Assembly: GCA_946617165.1 (NCBI GenBank)
Contig: CAMOJP010000003.1
Location: forward strand, 1 to 54,696
Source of the DNA: an uncultured Bacteroidales bacterium
GTDB taxonomy: Bacteria; Bacteroidota; Bacteroidia; Bacteroidales; Paludibacteraceae
Reading direction: 5' to 3'
DNA: 54,696 nt
In this document: positions 1 through 9,080 of the stretch, piece by piece
How positions within the stretch are numbered: the first letter of the stretch is position 1
Layout of the letters: each line of letters begins with the position of its first letter
Made by a program: the position numbers and the translations under genes
The notes under the pieces: model-generated
The model's database searches: none
What the model saw: only the letters and a program-made list of their open reading frames with translations
Told to the model about the DNA's origin: nothing

Positions 1-2
1 TT

Positions 3-1421
3 GAGGGCGAACTGAATAAATCCGGTTTGGGCGTCCGAGCCACTAAAGAATGGCGTCATAGAGAGCTGTTCCGTGGTGACAGTATTACGCGAGTTTATGG
101 TCTGACGGCTGATGCAGGCGTTGCCTATCGCTCCAATAACAGTATAGGTCCTGACCTGACACTCAAATCAACCATCAAGAACCTGTTTGGCAACGGCGAA
201 CTGTTTACGCTGAAAGGTAACGGTGCATATTATTGGGCCCTGCGCAACAGACACCCCGGAGACCCGAAGAAGACAGATACATACAAATTGGGACTGAATG
301 CCTCTCTAATCTTCCCGTATCTGCATTGGACGGGCGATAATAATCCCGAAGGAGACACCCGGTATATGCTCGGTTATCAGTACGAGAACATAGCCGGCGG
401 ATACGGTGTACATAAATTATCAGGTTCGTTTACCTATTTTATACGTTCGCCGTTTAACCAGTATATTGTTCACTCTTTTACTCCTTTTTCGCTATCCGTG
501 GTGCTTATGAAAGCCGAGTCCGAGGACTTGCTTGACAAGGCAGCAGAGTACCCGCAACTGATTAAGATTATCGCCAGTGATGAGTTTGTTCCATCTATCG
601 GATATAACTTCACGTATAATAACTATCGTTCCAAGCGTCCTGTGAATACGATGTTGGACCTCGGAGTGAAGGAGTCCGGTAACCTGATTAATGCTATCTA
701 TTGTGCCTTTGGATATAAGTGGTCCGATACGGAGAAACCATTAGGAAAGATTACCTTCAACCAGTTTGTCAAACTCTCTGCTGAGTTGCGCAATAAATTT
801 AATATCACGGATCAGGTCAGTATTGCGACACGCCTTTTTGCGGGTGCGAATATACCGTTAGGCAACTCGATGCTTACTCCTCTTTCCGAAGCTTTCTATG
901 CCGGCGGTCCGAATAGTTTGCGTGCTTCTTCGCCCTACGCTTACGGACCGGGTAACTTCTATTCCGCTAAATATAACCAGAACTTCTTCCACGCCGGTGA
1001 TTTGAAATTAGAGGCGAACTTCGAACTTCGCTTCCCTATTGTATGGAAACTGTATGGTGCAGCTTTTGTAGATGCGGGAAACGTGTGGAACTGGTATAGT
1101 ACGGTTGACCTGTTTAAAGCAGCAGGATACGAAGATTATCTCACCCGTTTTGAGATACCGAATAATCTATATGACGGCATTTATAATAATCCGGAGTTTG
1201 CCCGTCAGATTGCCCTTGGAACAGGTGCCGGTCTGCGATTGGATATAGACGGTCTTGTTGTGCGTTTGGATATAGGTGTAGGTATTCATGCTCCGTATCA
1301 AACCTTCCGATATAATAAGGAAGGCAAGCCTGATACTACGCAACCGATACATGCCTATTTCAATATACCTTCGGCTCTTGATGCTATTCGCGTCAACTTT
1401 GGTATCGGCTATCCGTTCTGA
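3..1421 (+). CDS. tamL: TamL/BamA-like outer-membrane beta-barrel (Omp85 superfamily), 3' part
   Basis: C-terminal 472 codons of a surface-antigen (D15/Omp85) barrel. The frame is open to the left edge, so the gene is 5'-truncated by the window and the TTG at 27 is not a start. The sequence is rich in alternating beta-strands. It holds a GGPNSLRAS motif, the Bacteroidota version of the Omp85 loop-6 (V/L)RGF signature, and it ends in an aromatic residue (GYPF), as outer-membrane barrels do. A strand with DAGNVWN follows the motif, as in TamL proteins. Known role of the family: insertion or translocation of outer-membrane and surface proteins, in Bacteroidota as a lipoprotein TamA homologue working with TamB. 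The GGPNSLRA form fits TamL better than BamA. The N-terminal lipobox and POTRA domains, which would settle it, lie outside the window. Confidence 0.78.
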   Translation, partial: EGELNKSGLGVRATKEWRHRELFRGDSITRVYGLTADAGVAYRSNNSIGPDLTLKSTIKNLFGNGELFTLKGNGAYYWALRNRHPGDPKKTDTYKLGLNASLIFPYLHWTGDNNPEGDTRYMLGYQYENIAGGYGVHKLSGSFTYFIRSPFNQYIVHSFTPFSLSVVLMKAESEDLLDKAAEYPQLIKIIASDEFVPSIGYNFTYNNYRSKRPVNTMLDLGVKESGNLINAIYCAFGYKWSDTEKPLGKITFNQFVKLSAELRNKFNITDQVSIATRLFAGANIPLGNSMLTPLSEAFYAGGPNSLRASSPYAYGPGNFYSAKYNQNFFHAGDLKLEANFELRFPIVWKLYGAAFVDAGNVWNWYSTVDLFKAAGYEDYLTRFEIPNNLYDGIYNNPEFARQIALGTGAGLRLDIDGLVVRLDIGVGIHAPYQTFRYNKEGKPDTTQPIHAYFNIPSALDAIRVNFGIGYPF

Positions 1422-1460
1422 TAGAAAAAGAGCAGAAAAAACAACTTTCTGCACTTTTTA

Positions 1461-1492
1461 TTTGCCTACGTGAGAAAAAAGCAGTACCTTTG
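1461..1492 (+). promoter_or_regulatory. Bacteroidota-type promoter of the 1513 gene
   Basis: TTTG at 1461-1464, 20 bp spacer, TACCTTTG at 1485-1492, about 20 bases ahead of the ATG at 1513. The spacer ends in the A-tract plus GCAG block shared by several promoters here. Confidence 0.8.
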
Positions 1493-1512
1493 CGCGGTTA
1501 GAACAATTAAAA

Positions 1513-2250
1513 ATGAAAAAACTTATCGCTTTAGCCCTTATCGTGATGCTGTCTTTGTCCTATTGTGAGGCAGCGATTATCACTCTGCGCAACGGCAAAA
1601 AAATACAAGGCGACCTCCTCGTTAATAATAGCGAGGTAGTCATAGTGCGCGACAACTTAGGGGCCCGATTCCAATATCCGGCAGATGAAGTGATGTCTGT
1701 TGAGAGCGGGGAGAGTAGCACTCAAACAGATTCGGTTCAGATAGAGGAGAAAAAGCCTCAGGGTAAGAAGATAACCTTTCTCTTGGGGTTAGGCGAGGGG
1801 ATAGGAGTTGTGCCAAACGAGCAAGTTGGTAATATGCTTACAGGTGAACTGCTTATCGGTTCGCGTTATATTGGTAGAAAGTCTATTTTCCTCGGTGGCG
1901 GATTGAGTGTAAATACCATTTTTGTAAAAGGCGGTACCAACTACGTTTTTCTGCCGCTTCAAGTGGCAGTTAAGGTGCCTTTCCTTGATGGCAAACACAG
2001 TCCGTTCGTTGGGGCAAATATTGGTTACGGTTTTGCTATGAACCGCGGTTGTACAGGTGGCGTTTTTACATCTGCAGAGATAGGCTATCGCTATGTTGCC
2101 ACAAGCCGTATCAATCTATATGCAGGCGTACGTGTACAGTTCCAACAGGCGACCATAACCGGTCAGACAACTGTCGGCGAGACTACTTTTAATGACCACA
2201 CCGGACGTAATTTTGTATTAATAGGTGCCCACTTCGGTTTTTCATTCTGA
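1513..2250 (+). CDS. Small secreted outer-membrane beta-barrel protein, function unknown
   Basis: 245 residues. Residues 1-20 form a signal peptide (MKK, hydrophobic core, cleavage around CEA-A). Residues 21-65 form a small domain beginning IITLRNGKKIQGDLL, which resembles the short SH3/Sm-like repeat found at the mature start of many Bacteroidota envelope proteins (a stretch 'I.L.nG..i.G.i' followed by a hydrophobic strand). After a polar, charged linker (about 70-90), residues 90-245 are a run of amphipathic strands with many Gly and aromatics and end in GFSF, typical of an 8-stranded barrel of the OmpW/OmpX size class. It has its own promoter and its stop overlaps the next start by one base (TGATG), so the two are probably translationally coupled. 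No enzymatic motif is seen. Transport or adhesion would be a guess. Confidence 0.75.
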   Translation: MKKLIALALIVMLSLSYCEAAIITLRNGKKIQGDLLVNNSEVVIVRDNLGARFQYPADEVMSVESGESSTQTDSVQIEEKKPQGKKITFLLGLGEGIGVVPNEQVGNMLTGELLIGSRYIGRKSIFLGGGLSVNTIFVKGGTNYVFLPLQVAVKVPFLDGKHSPFVGANIGYGFAMNRGCTGGVFTSAEIGYRYVATSRINLYAGVRVQFQQATITGQTTVGETTFNDHTGRNFVLIGAHFGFSF

Positions 2251-2456
2251 TGAGTCCACAATCCTCCAATAAGAAGTTCGCAAAACAACAGCGCACACAT
2301 CGCGTGAGTATAATGCTCAATGATAGCGAAATGCGTGCGCTGAACAAATATTGCGATAACTATACCGTTAAGAATCGCAGTCGTTTGATTCGCGAGACCT
2401 TAATGCGTAATATTCTCAAGCGCTTTGACTTGGACAATCCTACGCTGTTCGATTAG
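2250..2456 (+). CDS. Small basic ribbon-helix-helix-like protein
   Basis: 68 residues, start overlapping the stop of the barrel gene (TGATG). The N-terminal 15 residues are basic and disordered. A strand (THRVSIMLN) is followed by two predicted helices (DSEMRALNKYCDNY and NRSRLIRETLMRNILKRF), the order of the MetJ/Arc fold. This suggests a dimeric DNA-binding protein, but no experimentally known member is recognised. It ends two bases from the convergent M13 peptidase gene. Coupling of an outer-membrane barrel to an RHH-like protein is unusual and hints that the small protein regulates its own operon or the barrel. Reality of the gene is likely; the DNA-binding role is inferred from secondary structure only. 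Confidence 0.65.
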   Translation: MSPQSSNKKFAKQQRTHRVSIMLNDSEMRALNKYCDNYTVKNRSRLIRETLMRNILKRFDLDNPTLFD

Positions 2457-2458
2457 GC

Positions 2459-4477
2459 TTACCAAATGGATACACGTTGCTCTTGAGGAACAAACAAAGG
2501 GCTCTCTTCTGTTACATTCCATGCGTCATACCACGCGTTAATCTGCGGCAGTGCGCCATTAACGCGCCAACGACCTAATGAGTGCGGGTCACTCTTCGTG
2601 CGGTTAAGAATCTCCTCGGGACGAATATTCCCTGCCCAAACATTGGCGTAAGCCAAGAAGAAACGTTGAGCCGGTGTAAAACCGTCACGTGTCTGGAGAC
2701 GCTCTTTTTCAGGCTTTGCTTCTTCGTTGAGGCAGAAAGCCAAGTAAGAGACTTGTAATCCGCCGTGGTCTGCAATATTCTCTCCTAACGTAAAGGCACC
2801 GTTAGCGTGTACACCCGGAGCAACTTCAATACGATTGAAAGCTTCCTCCATCACTTTGGTACGTGCGTCAAAAGCGGCTTTATCTTCAGGTGTCCACCAA
2901 TTCGCCATGTTTCCGTCCTTATCGAACTGGCAGCCTTGGTCATCAAATCCGTGGGTCATCTCATGACCTATAACTACGCCGATAGCACCATAATTGAAGG
3001 CATCATCTGCACCCATGTCAAAGAACGGATATTGAAGAATACCGGCAGGGAAGCATATCTCGTTGCTGGATGGGTTGTAGTATGCGTTCACTGTTTGCGG
3101 AGTCATAAACCATTTGGCTTTGTCCACCGGTTTGCCAAGATAGCTGAGGCTATACTCTTGTTCGAACTTAGCAGCACGTTGCAGGTTGGCGTAATAGGTG
3201 TCGTCGCTGTTAATGTCCAACTTGCTGTAATCACGCCAAGAGTCCGGATAACCGATCTTAATGGTGATGGCGTTGAGTTTCTCGAGCGCTTTGGCTTTTG
3301 TCTCATCGCTCATCCAAGTCAGGTTCTCAATACGGATACCTAACGCTTTCTGCAGGTTGTGTACAAGAGCCAACATACGCTCTTTGTTTTCCTCCGGGAA
3401 ATATTTCTCTACATACATTTGACCTACTGCCTCGCCTAAAGTGCCATTGACTATACCTACGGCGCGTTTCCAAAGCGGACTCGGTTCTTCACGACCAGAG
3501 AGCACTTTACCATAGAAATCAAAACTGGTCATGTATATCTCTGTTGTGAGAGCAGAGGCTGCACCTTCAATTGTTTGCCATGTAAAAAGTGTTTTGAGGT
3601 CTTCCAGTGGCTCCTCCGCTAACATCTTGCCTGCTTCTTGCAGATGAGGAATCTGACCGACGGACAAGCTGTCCAACTCGATACCTAAGGCTTGGAAATA
3701 GACTTTCCAATCTACTTGCGGAACGAGTTCTTGCAATTGTGCAATACTCATCTTGTTGTAGTTCTTCTGCGGGTCGCGCAGTTCAACATTGCTATAAGCG
3801 GCTTTAGCTAAACGGGTTTCAAGGCGGAGCACCGTTTGGGCACGCTCTGCGGGGGTGTCAATACCAAAGAGACTGAACATCTTTTCTACGTACGCCACAT
3901 ACGCATTTCGAATAGATGTGGTTTGTTCGTCGGTATCCAGATAGTACTCTTTTTCTCCGAGTGAAAATCCTGCTTGGTACTCGTTGAGGATATTCATAGA
4001 ACTGTTCATGGCATCGGCTTCTACATACATTGCCCAGAGTTGGAAGTCCATCGCTCTTCCAAGTACTTCGGACAACTCCTCACGAGAATTGATTGAACGG
4101 ATTTGGGCTAATGTTTTCTCTACTGGAGCTATGCCTTCCCGGTCACGGCGGGCAGTATCCATAGCCAGGTTATAGATGTCGCCGATTTTTTGTGCGATAG
4201 AACCCTGTGGATGTTTCTTTGCCGCAATATCCTGAATCAGTCCGTTCACTTGCTCTAAGTTCTGCAAGCCAAGTTTGTCAAAAGAACCGAAACGGCTGTA
4301 TTCCGGGGTGAGCGGGTTAGAAGCCATCCAACCTCCACAAGCGTATTGATAGAAATCGTTCTGCGGAATAGCGGTCGTGTCCAAGTTCTCGGTATGAATA
4401 CCTGTGGTGAGAGGTTTGTTACATGAAACCATAGTCATTGTAATCAATGCAATTGTTAAAAAATAGATTTTTTTCAT
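2459..4477 (-). CDS. pepO: M13-family zinc metallopeptidase (neprilysin/PepO type), lipoprotein
   Basis: 672 residues from the ATG at 4477. An upstream in-frame start at 4501 would overlap the previous gene and spoil the signal peptide. The N-terminus MKKIYFLTIALITMTMVSC is a lipoprotein signal with Cys19, so it is exported and lipidated. Residues about 45-400 match the all-helical M13 N-terminal domain (YACGGWM near the start). The catalytic domain has NAYYNP upstream, zinc motif HEMTH (His505, Glu506, His509) and ENIAD (Glu566, Asp570), the third zinc ligand and its partner. The C-terminus lacks the eukaryotic CxxW and ends in SIW. M13 enzymes cut oligopeptides; with the lipobox it should act in the periplasm or on the cell surface, perhaps in peptide nutrition. 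It lies 11 bases downstream of an outer-membrane barrel gene and probably shares its transcript. Confidence 0.93.
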   Translation of the reverse strand: MKKIYFLTIALITMTMVSCNKPLTTGIHTENLDTTAIPQNDFYQYACGGWMASNPLTPEYSRFGSFDKLGLQNLEQVNGLIQDIAAKKHPQGSIAQKIGDIYNLAMDTARRDREGIAPVEKTLAQIRSINSREELSEVLGRAMDFQLWAMYVEADAMNSSMNILNEYQAGFSLGEKEYYLDTDEQTTSIRNAYVAYVEKMFSLFGIDTPAERAQTVLRLETRLAKAAYSNVELRDPQKNYNKMSIAQLQELVPQVDWKVYFQALGIELDSLSVGQIPHLQEAGKMLAEEPLEDLKTLFTWQTIEGAASALTTEIYMTSFDFYGKVLSGREEPSPLWKRAVGIVNGTLGEAVGQMYVEKYFPEENKERMLALVHNLQKALGIRIENLTWMSDETKAKALEKLNAITIKIGYPDSWRDYSKLDINSDDTYYANLQRAAKFEQEYSLSYLGKPVDKAKWFMTPQTVNAYYNPSSNEICFPAGILQYPFFDMGADDAFNYGAIGVVIGHEMTHGFDDQGCQFDKDGNMANWWTPEDKAAFDARTKVMEEAFNRIEVAPGVHANGAFTLGENIADHGGLQVSYLAFCLNEEAKPEKERLQTRDGFTPAQRFFLAYANVWAGNIRPEEILNRTKSDPHSLGRWRVNGALPQINAWYDAWNVTEESPLFVPQEQRVSIW

Positions 4478-4488
4478 ATAAATATAAA

Positions 4489-6261
4489 TTAGAATTTCCA
4501 ACTGACTCCGGCTAATCCGTTAATGAGATACGATTGATAGCCATAGAGCGTGTGGTTACGACGACATATTATATTATTAAGTTGTAAGAAAACAGCCAGA
4601 TGTAGTTTTGTAAACTCATATTGCGCCCCCAAATTCATATCGATAAGTGCCGGCAGTTTCACTTCTCCGGCGGTGGTGATGGCCCAACGGGTTCCTTCAA
4701 AATGGTTGTCGGAGTAAAGCGTCCAATGCTCATCTATACGTCCGTCAATACGAAGGCTTATTGCCCAATCGGGACGGTCATAAACGCGACCTTCAACTAA
4801 CGAAATCTCCTGTTTCAAGTCTTCCAGACTTGCTTTAGGCGTGAGTTTTTGTATCTTCCATGCAAAATAATCCCCGCTTAAGTGTATAGAGATGATATCG
4901 CGATAGTGGTAGAAGAGTTGCCCACCAATCTTAAAACGTTGGTAGTCAGAGCGAAAATCACTGAACGTACCGGGTAAAATCTGGTGGGTTGGACTCATGG
5001 AATAGGGGGTGAGGAATGCTACGTATGATTTACTGTTCATAAAATAAGCATAACCACCATGAACTTCTAAAAGTAAGTTCTTGTGCGGTTTCAGGTGGAA
5101 ACCTATCTCGGCATCAATCGGAGTGTAGGATGCTACGCTATGTGAGGTCACACATGGAATTACCTCCATATAACGATTAGACTGCAAGTAACTCTGTAAA
5201 GAGGCAAAACCGAATTTGCCGACTGCTTTACCATATAATGTTACCCATTTTGGTGCTAACTGGGCTTCAAAACGTACGTTAGGAGATGGAGCAAAGCTAA
5301 TATCTTTATTATTGGATAGTAACTGTCCTTTACCGATATTGAGGTCTAAATTGACTCCAGCATGAATCATAAAACGCTTACCATGGTAGGCGTAAAACGG
5401 CTCCATGCGCAAATTATGGCGGTCGTTATATCGGTTAGTCGGGATTAGCGCGGTATCAACTGTGTAGAAGTTATTTTGCATGTATAGATTGATACCCAAA
5501 CGATGGCGTTCGTTCGGCAGGCGTGCATTGAGATTGAGCATCGTACGCAATTGGTGCTCTGTTGCTATAGAAGGTACCACCAATACTTGATAGCCTACTT
5601 CGGCTTTATACTGCACGTTCTCCTTGGGATTGGATTCCAAACCAAAGAATATACGTCCGCGCCATTGTGACTGTTTGTCCTCGGGCTTGAAGTCGGCAAA
5701 TGAACCGACTGTTAGGCCGCGGTTGCTGTTATAGCCGTCTGTTCCGTCATAGTAACGGCCATACTTGGTGTAGAACAGATTCTCTCCCTTCACACCGCAA
5801 TAGAATGACAACTTAGGCATTGCGTGTACAAATCGGAAACCTAAATCGGTCTCCGAGAGTGTGCGTCTGCCCCACTGACCGTTGTGATTAGCATATAGGT
5901 GCAAAGAATTGCGTTTATCATCCTTCACATCGTAGGAGAAATTGAACAGCGTTAGTGGGTGACCTATTGCACCTCTCAACCAACCGTGTAACGGCTCTGG
6001 TTGGCTGAAACGGGTAGGTTGGCTTAAAAGAGAGCTCACCTCATGACTCCTATTCGATGACGGCGCAACATATTCGGAATATTCCACTTGCGCTTCAGGC
6101 AAATCGGTTTGCACAGCCTGCGGGGAAACATTCACTTTACCCGCACTCTGGATAATGGGCTGGTAATCACGCTCCACAACTACGCTACGGTTTAATACCG
6201 TGTCTTGGGCATAACTGAGGGCGGCTGTTACCAAAAGAACTATTGTTGTCTGTACTCTCAT
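4489..6261 (-). CDS. Outer-membrane beta-barrel protein of unknown function paired with a TPR protein
   Basis: 590 residues from the ATG at 6261, preceded by a good AGGAGG; a TTG two codons earlier overlaps the previous stop and is unlikely. Residues 1-19 are a signal peptide (cleavage near SYA-Q). The mature N-terminus has a short conserved-looking segment, VVVERDYQPIIQSAGKVNV, before a Pro/Ser-rich linker. From about residue 85 on, the protein is a series of long amphipathic strands with Tyr/Phe/Trp girdle residues and polar turns, and the chain ends in GVSWKF. This is the look of a 16-22-strand barrel, TonB-receptor-like in size but with no plug domain or TonB box that I can identify. It follows the large TPR gene with 2 bases between, so the two likely form a complex. 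Function is not known. Confidence 0.75.
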   Translation of the reverse strand: MRVQTTIVLLVTAALSYAQDTVLNRSVVVERDYQPIIQSAGKVNVSPQAVQTDLPEAQVEYSEYVAPSSNRSHEVSSLLSQPTRFSQPEPLHGWLRGAIGHPLTLFNFSYDVKDDKRNSLHLYANHNGQWGRRTLSETDLGFRFVHAMPKLSFYCGVKGENLFYTKYGRYYDGTDGYNSNRGLTVGSFADFKPEDKQSQWRGRIFFGLESNPKENVQYKAEVGYQVLVVPSIATEHQLRTMLNLNARLPNERHRLGINLYMQNNFYTVDTALIPTNRYNDRHNLRMEPFYAYHGKRFMIHAGVNLDLNIGKGQLLSNNKDISFAPSPNVRFEAQLAPKWVTLYGKAVGKFGFASLQSYLQSNRYMEVIPCVTSHSVASYTPIDAEIGFHLKPHKNLLLEVHGGYAYFMNSKSYVAFLTPYSMSPTHQILPGTFSDFRSDYQRFKIGGQLFYHYRDIISIHLSGDYFAWKIQKLTPKASLEDLKQEISLVEGRVYDRPDWAISLRIDGRIDEHWTLYSDNHFEGTRWAITTAGEVKLPALIDMNLGAQYEFTKLHLAVFLQLNNIICRRNHTLYGYQSYLINGLAGVSWKF

Positions 6262-6263
6262 AA

Positions 6264-9077
6264 TCAATCCTCCTCTTCAAGTGTTTGTTCTGCGCTCTTT
6301 GGAGCCAACTGAGTAAGTTCCTCTTCTACGCGTTGAAGTATATCGTCTTTATTAGTATAATTAGCTTTCAGCGAGAGCAGATACTGTTGTGCTTGGAAGT
6401 CATCTCCACGGCGGTGACTGACGTTGGCAAGTACAATCAAACTGCGAGCCAGCCAGTATTGCTGCTGTGTCGGCTGTTGCGCAAAAGACATCACCTCCTG
6501 CTCCGCTTTGTCCAACTCGCCTGAGTTATAGTAGGACTGGGCTAACAGATACTTCGCTTCTGCGCCTACTGACGTACGCACATCCGTACTTATGTACTCT
6601 AAGTCAGGAATAGCTTTGGCGTATTCTTTTTGTGCGAAGTAGGTGGTGGAGCGGTTATACAAGGCTTCTTCTTTTACGCTTGCTGCTACCGGCTCATCGC
6701 CTAAAATGGTAGTAATCATATCAAGCATCTCTGGGGTTTGGTTGAGTTGCTTGGTACAACGCATCACCCCTATGCGGGCTATGGTCGTGTTCTTGCGGCT
6801 GGAGGCAACCACTAACGACTTGCGGTAGAAAGGTAGTGCATTGCTATAATCCTTACGCTCAAAATAGAGTTCGGCAGATTGCATAGCTGCAGGTTCGGCA
6901 TAGGGACTGCCAATACGGTCAGCAAGTGGCGCAAACTGTGTCAGAGCTGCATCGATATTGCCCTGCCTGAGCTGCATCTCGGCGGCAACGTAGGTAAGTG
7001 AGTCGTCCTTGGTTGCAACCTGCATGTTCAGTTTGGATAGTTTCTTCGTATAGGCAATGTAATCGTTCACCCGATTAGTTTCAAGATAAACGGCCTCTAA
7101 CCCTTCCACTGCCATATAGGCTTCCTTACTTGCCGGATAATGCTCAATGGTGTGCTTGTAAGCGGTGATAGCATTATTGTAGTCCTTCATGTTACGGTAA
7201 GCCATTGCCCGTTCCAAACTGGCGCTGCGGGCTAAATTACTGCGTGGGTATTTATTAAGTAAGGACTCGTATGTCTTGACTGCCTCACGCCCGTTCTCTT
7301 GTGACATTTGAACACGTGCAATCTCATAGAGTGCATCATCGGCATAGTCGGACTTAGGGGATTGGTTGGCTAATTGTTGCAGAACCCGTACTTTTGCTTC
7401 AGGCTGTTTCATTAATCCGAACGAGGAACCCTGTTGGAAGAGTGCGTAATCGCTTCCCTCTGTATTCAGCGCTGCTGCTCGTTCATAGGCCTTGGATGCC
7501 TTGTCGAACTGGCGCGCATTGAAGCAACAGTCACCTATACGGTTGGTGGCGTCCGCATAGGTAGGCCCATTGGATTTGATTGCTGCTATATGGTGCTCAA
7601 AAGCGATGCGGGCTCCTTCGTAATTCTTTTGCTCGAAGTTGAGATACCCCTGTAAATAATCTGCCATCGCACGGTTGGGCGATTGGGCTGCATCAGGACG
7701 GGAGAAATAAATCACCAAATCGCGTTGGCATGCTTCGTAATCCTTCAGACGGTAATTCGATTCCGCACGCCAGTAATAGGCATCTGTACGTACCGGAGAT
7801 GGAGTGGGGTCTTCGATAACTGCCGTGAAAGAGGTCACTGCATCCGCAAACTTGTTTTGAACAAAAGCGTCCGTACCTAATTGGTAACGGAGATATTGCT
7901 TGGTCTCTTTGAGTTGTTTGTTTGGGTTGTCAATAGAGTCTAATGCTGCCAATGCGGCTTTGTAGTTCTTGGACTTGCGGAAAGCGTTGCACAGAAGCAT
8001 GTAGATCTCATCTACGTGCTCGGAATTAGGATATTGGCGAATAAAATCCGTGAAGACGGATTCACTCTCACCTATGGACGAGGAGGATTGATAAACGGCT
8101 AAGGCGTAATTATACAATGCCTCGTAATGTACTTGAGCATCCTTGTTGTAATGTGTAGCGTCCAAGTAGGCTAGTTTGGCTTGCTCCATATCACCGGACT
8201 GGCGATAGGCGTGACCGAGTGTTAAACTGACATTCTCGGATATACTGTCTTCTTGAATAGGAACGCGCTTGAAAGTCGTTACTGCGGCGGCATAGTCCTG
8301 GGTCTTGTATTGAGACAGACCGAGCAGGTATAAATCATTGCGCAACACTTCGCGTTTGAGTTCGCTGTTCATCTTGTCATAAAGGGACAATTCCGTTACT
8401 GCTTCGCGGTAGTGCTCCTCCGAGAAATGCATTTCACCTAATATGCGGTGTAACTCGCTGTTGTTGTCATTATCCGGTTGTTCCGCTAACAGACGTTCTG
8501 CTCGCTCACGTACCTCATCTGTGAGTCCGCGGGAATAGTATATCTGAGTCAGATAATACGGCACTGTTTTTTTGTAGGCTGGCTTGTTCTCTAACTCCAA
8601 AAGGGTAGGAACGGCTTTGTCGTAGTTACCTAATTTATATTGGCAGTAAGCATAGTAGTAGGCTGCTTTCTCTTTGTAGGGCGTGTCGTGCTTCTCAAGG
8701 TTGGAGAACATAGATATCGCACGATCGTACTCTTGTTGCATTAAGTGGGCATAACCTCTATAGAACTGATACTGAGGCTGATAGGGACGAGGTAACGCTT
8801 TGTACGTCGACTTGTCGAACTCCTTAAGTGCTTTCTTATAATAACCTCGTTCCGTTTGAAGCACGCCTTGCATGAAATATACTTCGGCTTCGAAAGTTGT
8901 ATAGGGGTAGGCCTCTATATATTCACGCAACTCACGCAACGCCATCTTATCGCGCTGCTCAAATAATGCGGCAACCCGGTTATATTCCGACTCCATGCGA
9001 CTAATCGCTTGTCCGAAGACAGTGGGAGCCAGAGTTAGCCATAAAGCCGCTACTAACCACCGAAGAGGATATCTCAT
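6264..9077 (-). CDS. Large secreted tetratricopeptide-repeat protein
   Basis: 937 residues with a signal peptide (residues 1-23, cleavage near VFG-Q). The whole mature chain is built of TPR helices: repeated patterns such as YYKKALKEFDK, YREAVTELSLY, YAAAVTTF, YEGARIAFE, YNNAITAYK and YAKAIPDLE spaced by 33-37 residues, about 20-25 units. No catalytic domain is present, and the tail is acidic (LEEED). This architecture resembles periplasmic scaffold proteins of the YbgF/CpoB/BamD class but is far longer. It is the first gene of a run continuing into the outer-membrane barrel and the M13 peptidase. Likely a periplasmic or outer-membrane-associated scaffold that gathers partners for the barrel; the partner and pathway are unknown. 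Potential cotranscription with potD upstream (3-base gap) cannot be excluded. Confidence 0.85.
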   Translation of the reverse strand: MRYPLRWLVAALWLTLAPTVFGQAISRMESEYNRVAALFEQRDKMALRELREYIEAYPYTTFEAEVYFMQGVLQTERGYYKKALKEFDKSTYKALPRPYQPQYQFYRGYAHLMQQEYDRAISMFSNLEKHDTPYKEKAAYYYAYCQYKLGNYDKAVPTLLELENKPAYKKTVPYYLTQIYYSRGLTDEVRERAERLLAEQPDNDNNSELHRILGEMHFSEEHYREAVTELSLYDKMNSELKREVLRNDLYLLGLSQYKTQDYAAAVTTFKRVPIQEDSISENVSLTLGHAYRQSGDMEQAKLAYLDATHYNKDAQVHYEALYNYALAVYQSSSSIGESESVFTDFIRQYPNSEHVDEIYMLLCNAFRKSKNYKAALAALDSIDNPNKQLKETKQYLRYQLGTDAFVQNKFADAVTSFTAVIEDPTPSPVRTDAYYWRAESNYRLKDYEACQRDLVIYFSRPDAAQSPNRAMADYLQGYLNFEQKNYEGARIAFEHHIAAIKSNGPTYADATNRIGDCCFNARQFDKASKAYERAAALNTEGSDYALFQQGSSFGLMKQPEAKVRVLQQLANQSPKSDYADDALYEIARVQMSQENGREAVKTYESLLNKYPRSNLARSASLERAMAYRNMKDYNNAITAYKHTIEHYPASKEAYMAVEGLEAVYLETNRVNDYIAYTKKLSKLNMQVATKDDSLTYVAAEMQLRQGNIDAALTQFAPLADRIGSPYAEPAAMQSAELYFERKDYSNALPFYRKSLVVASSRKNTTIARIGVMRCTKQLNQTPEMLDMITTILGDEPVAASVKEEALYNRSTTYFAQKEYAKAIPDLEYISTDVRTSVGAEAKYLLAQSYYNSGELDKAEQEVMSFAQQPTQQQYWLARSLIVLANVSHRRGDDFQAQQYLLSLKANYTNKDDILQRVEEELTQLAPKSAEQTLEEED

Positions 9078-9080
9078 AAT

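Noticed and set aside
27..29. TTG at 27 as start of the barrel gene
   Set aside because: The frame stays open to the window edge with matching protein sequence before it, so the gene is simply cut by the window.
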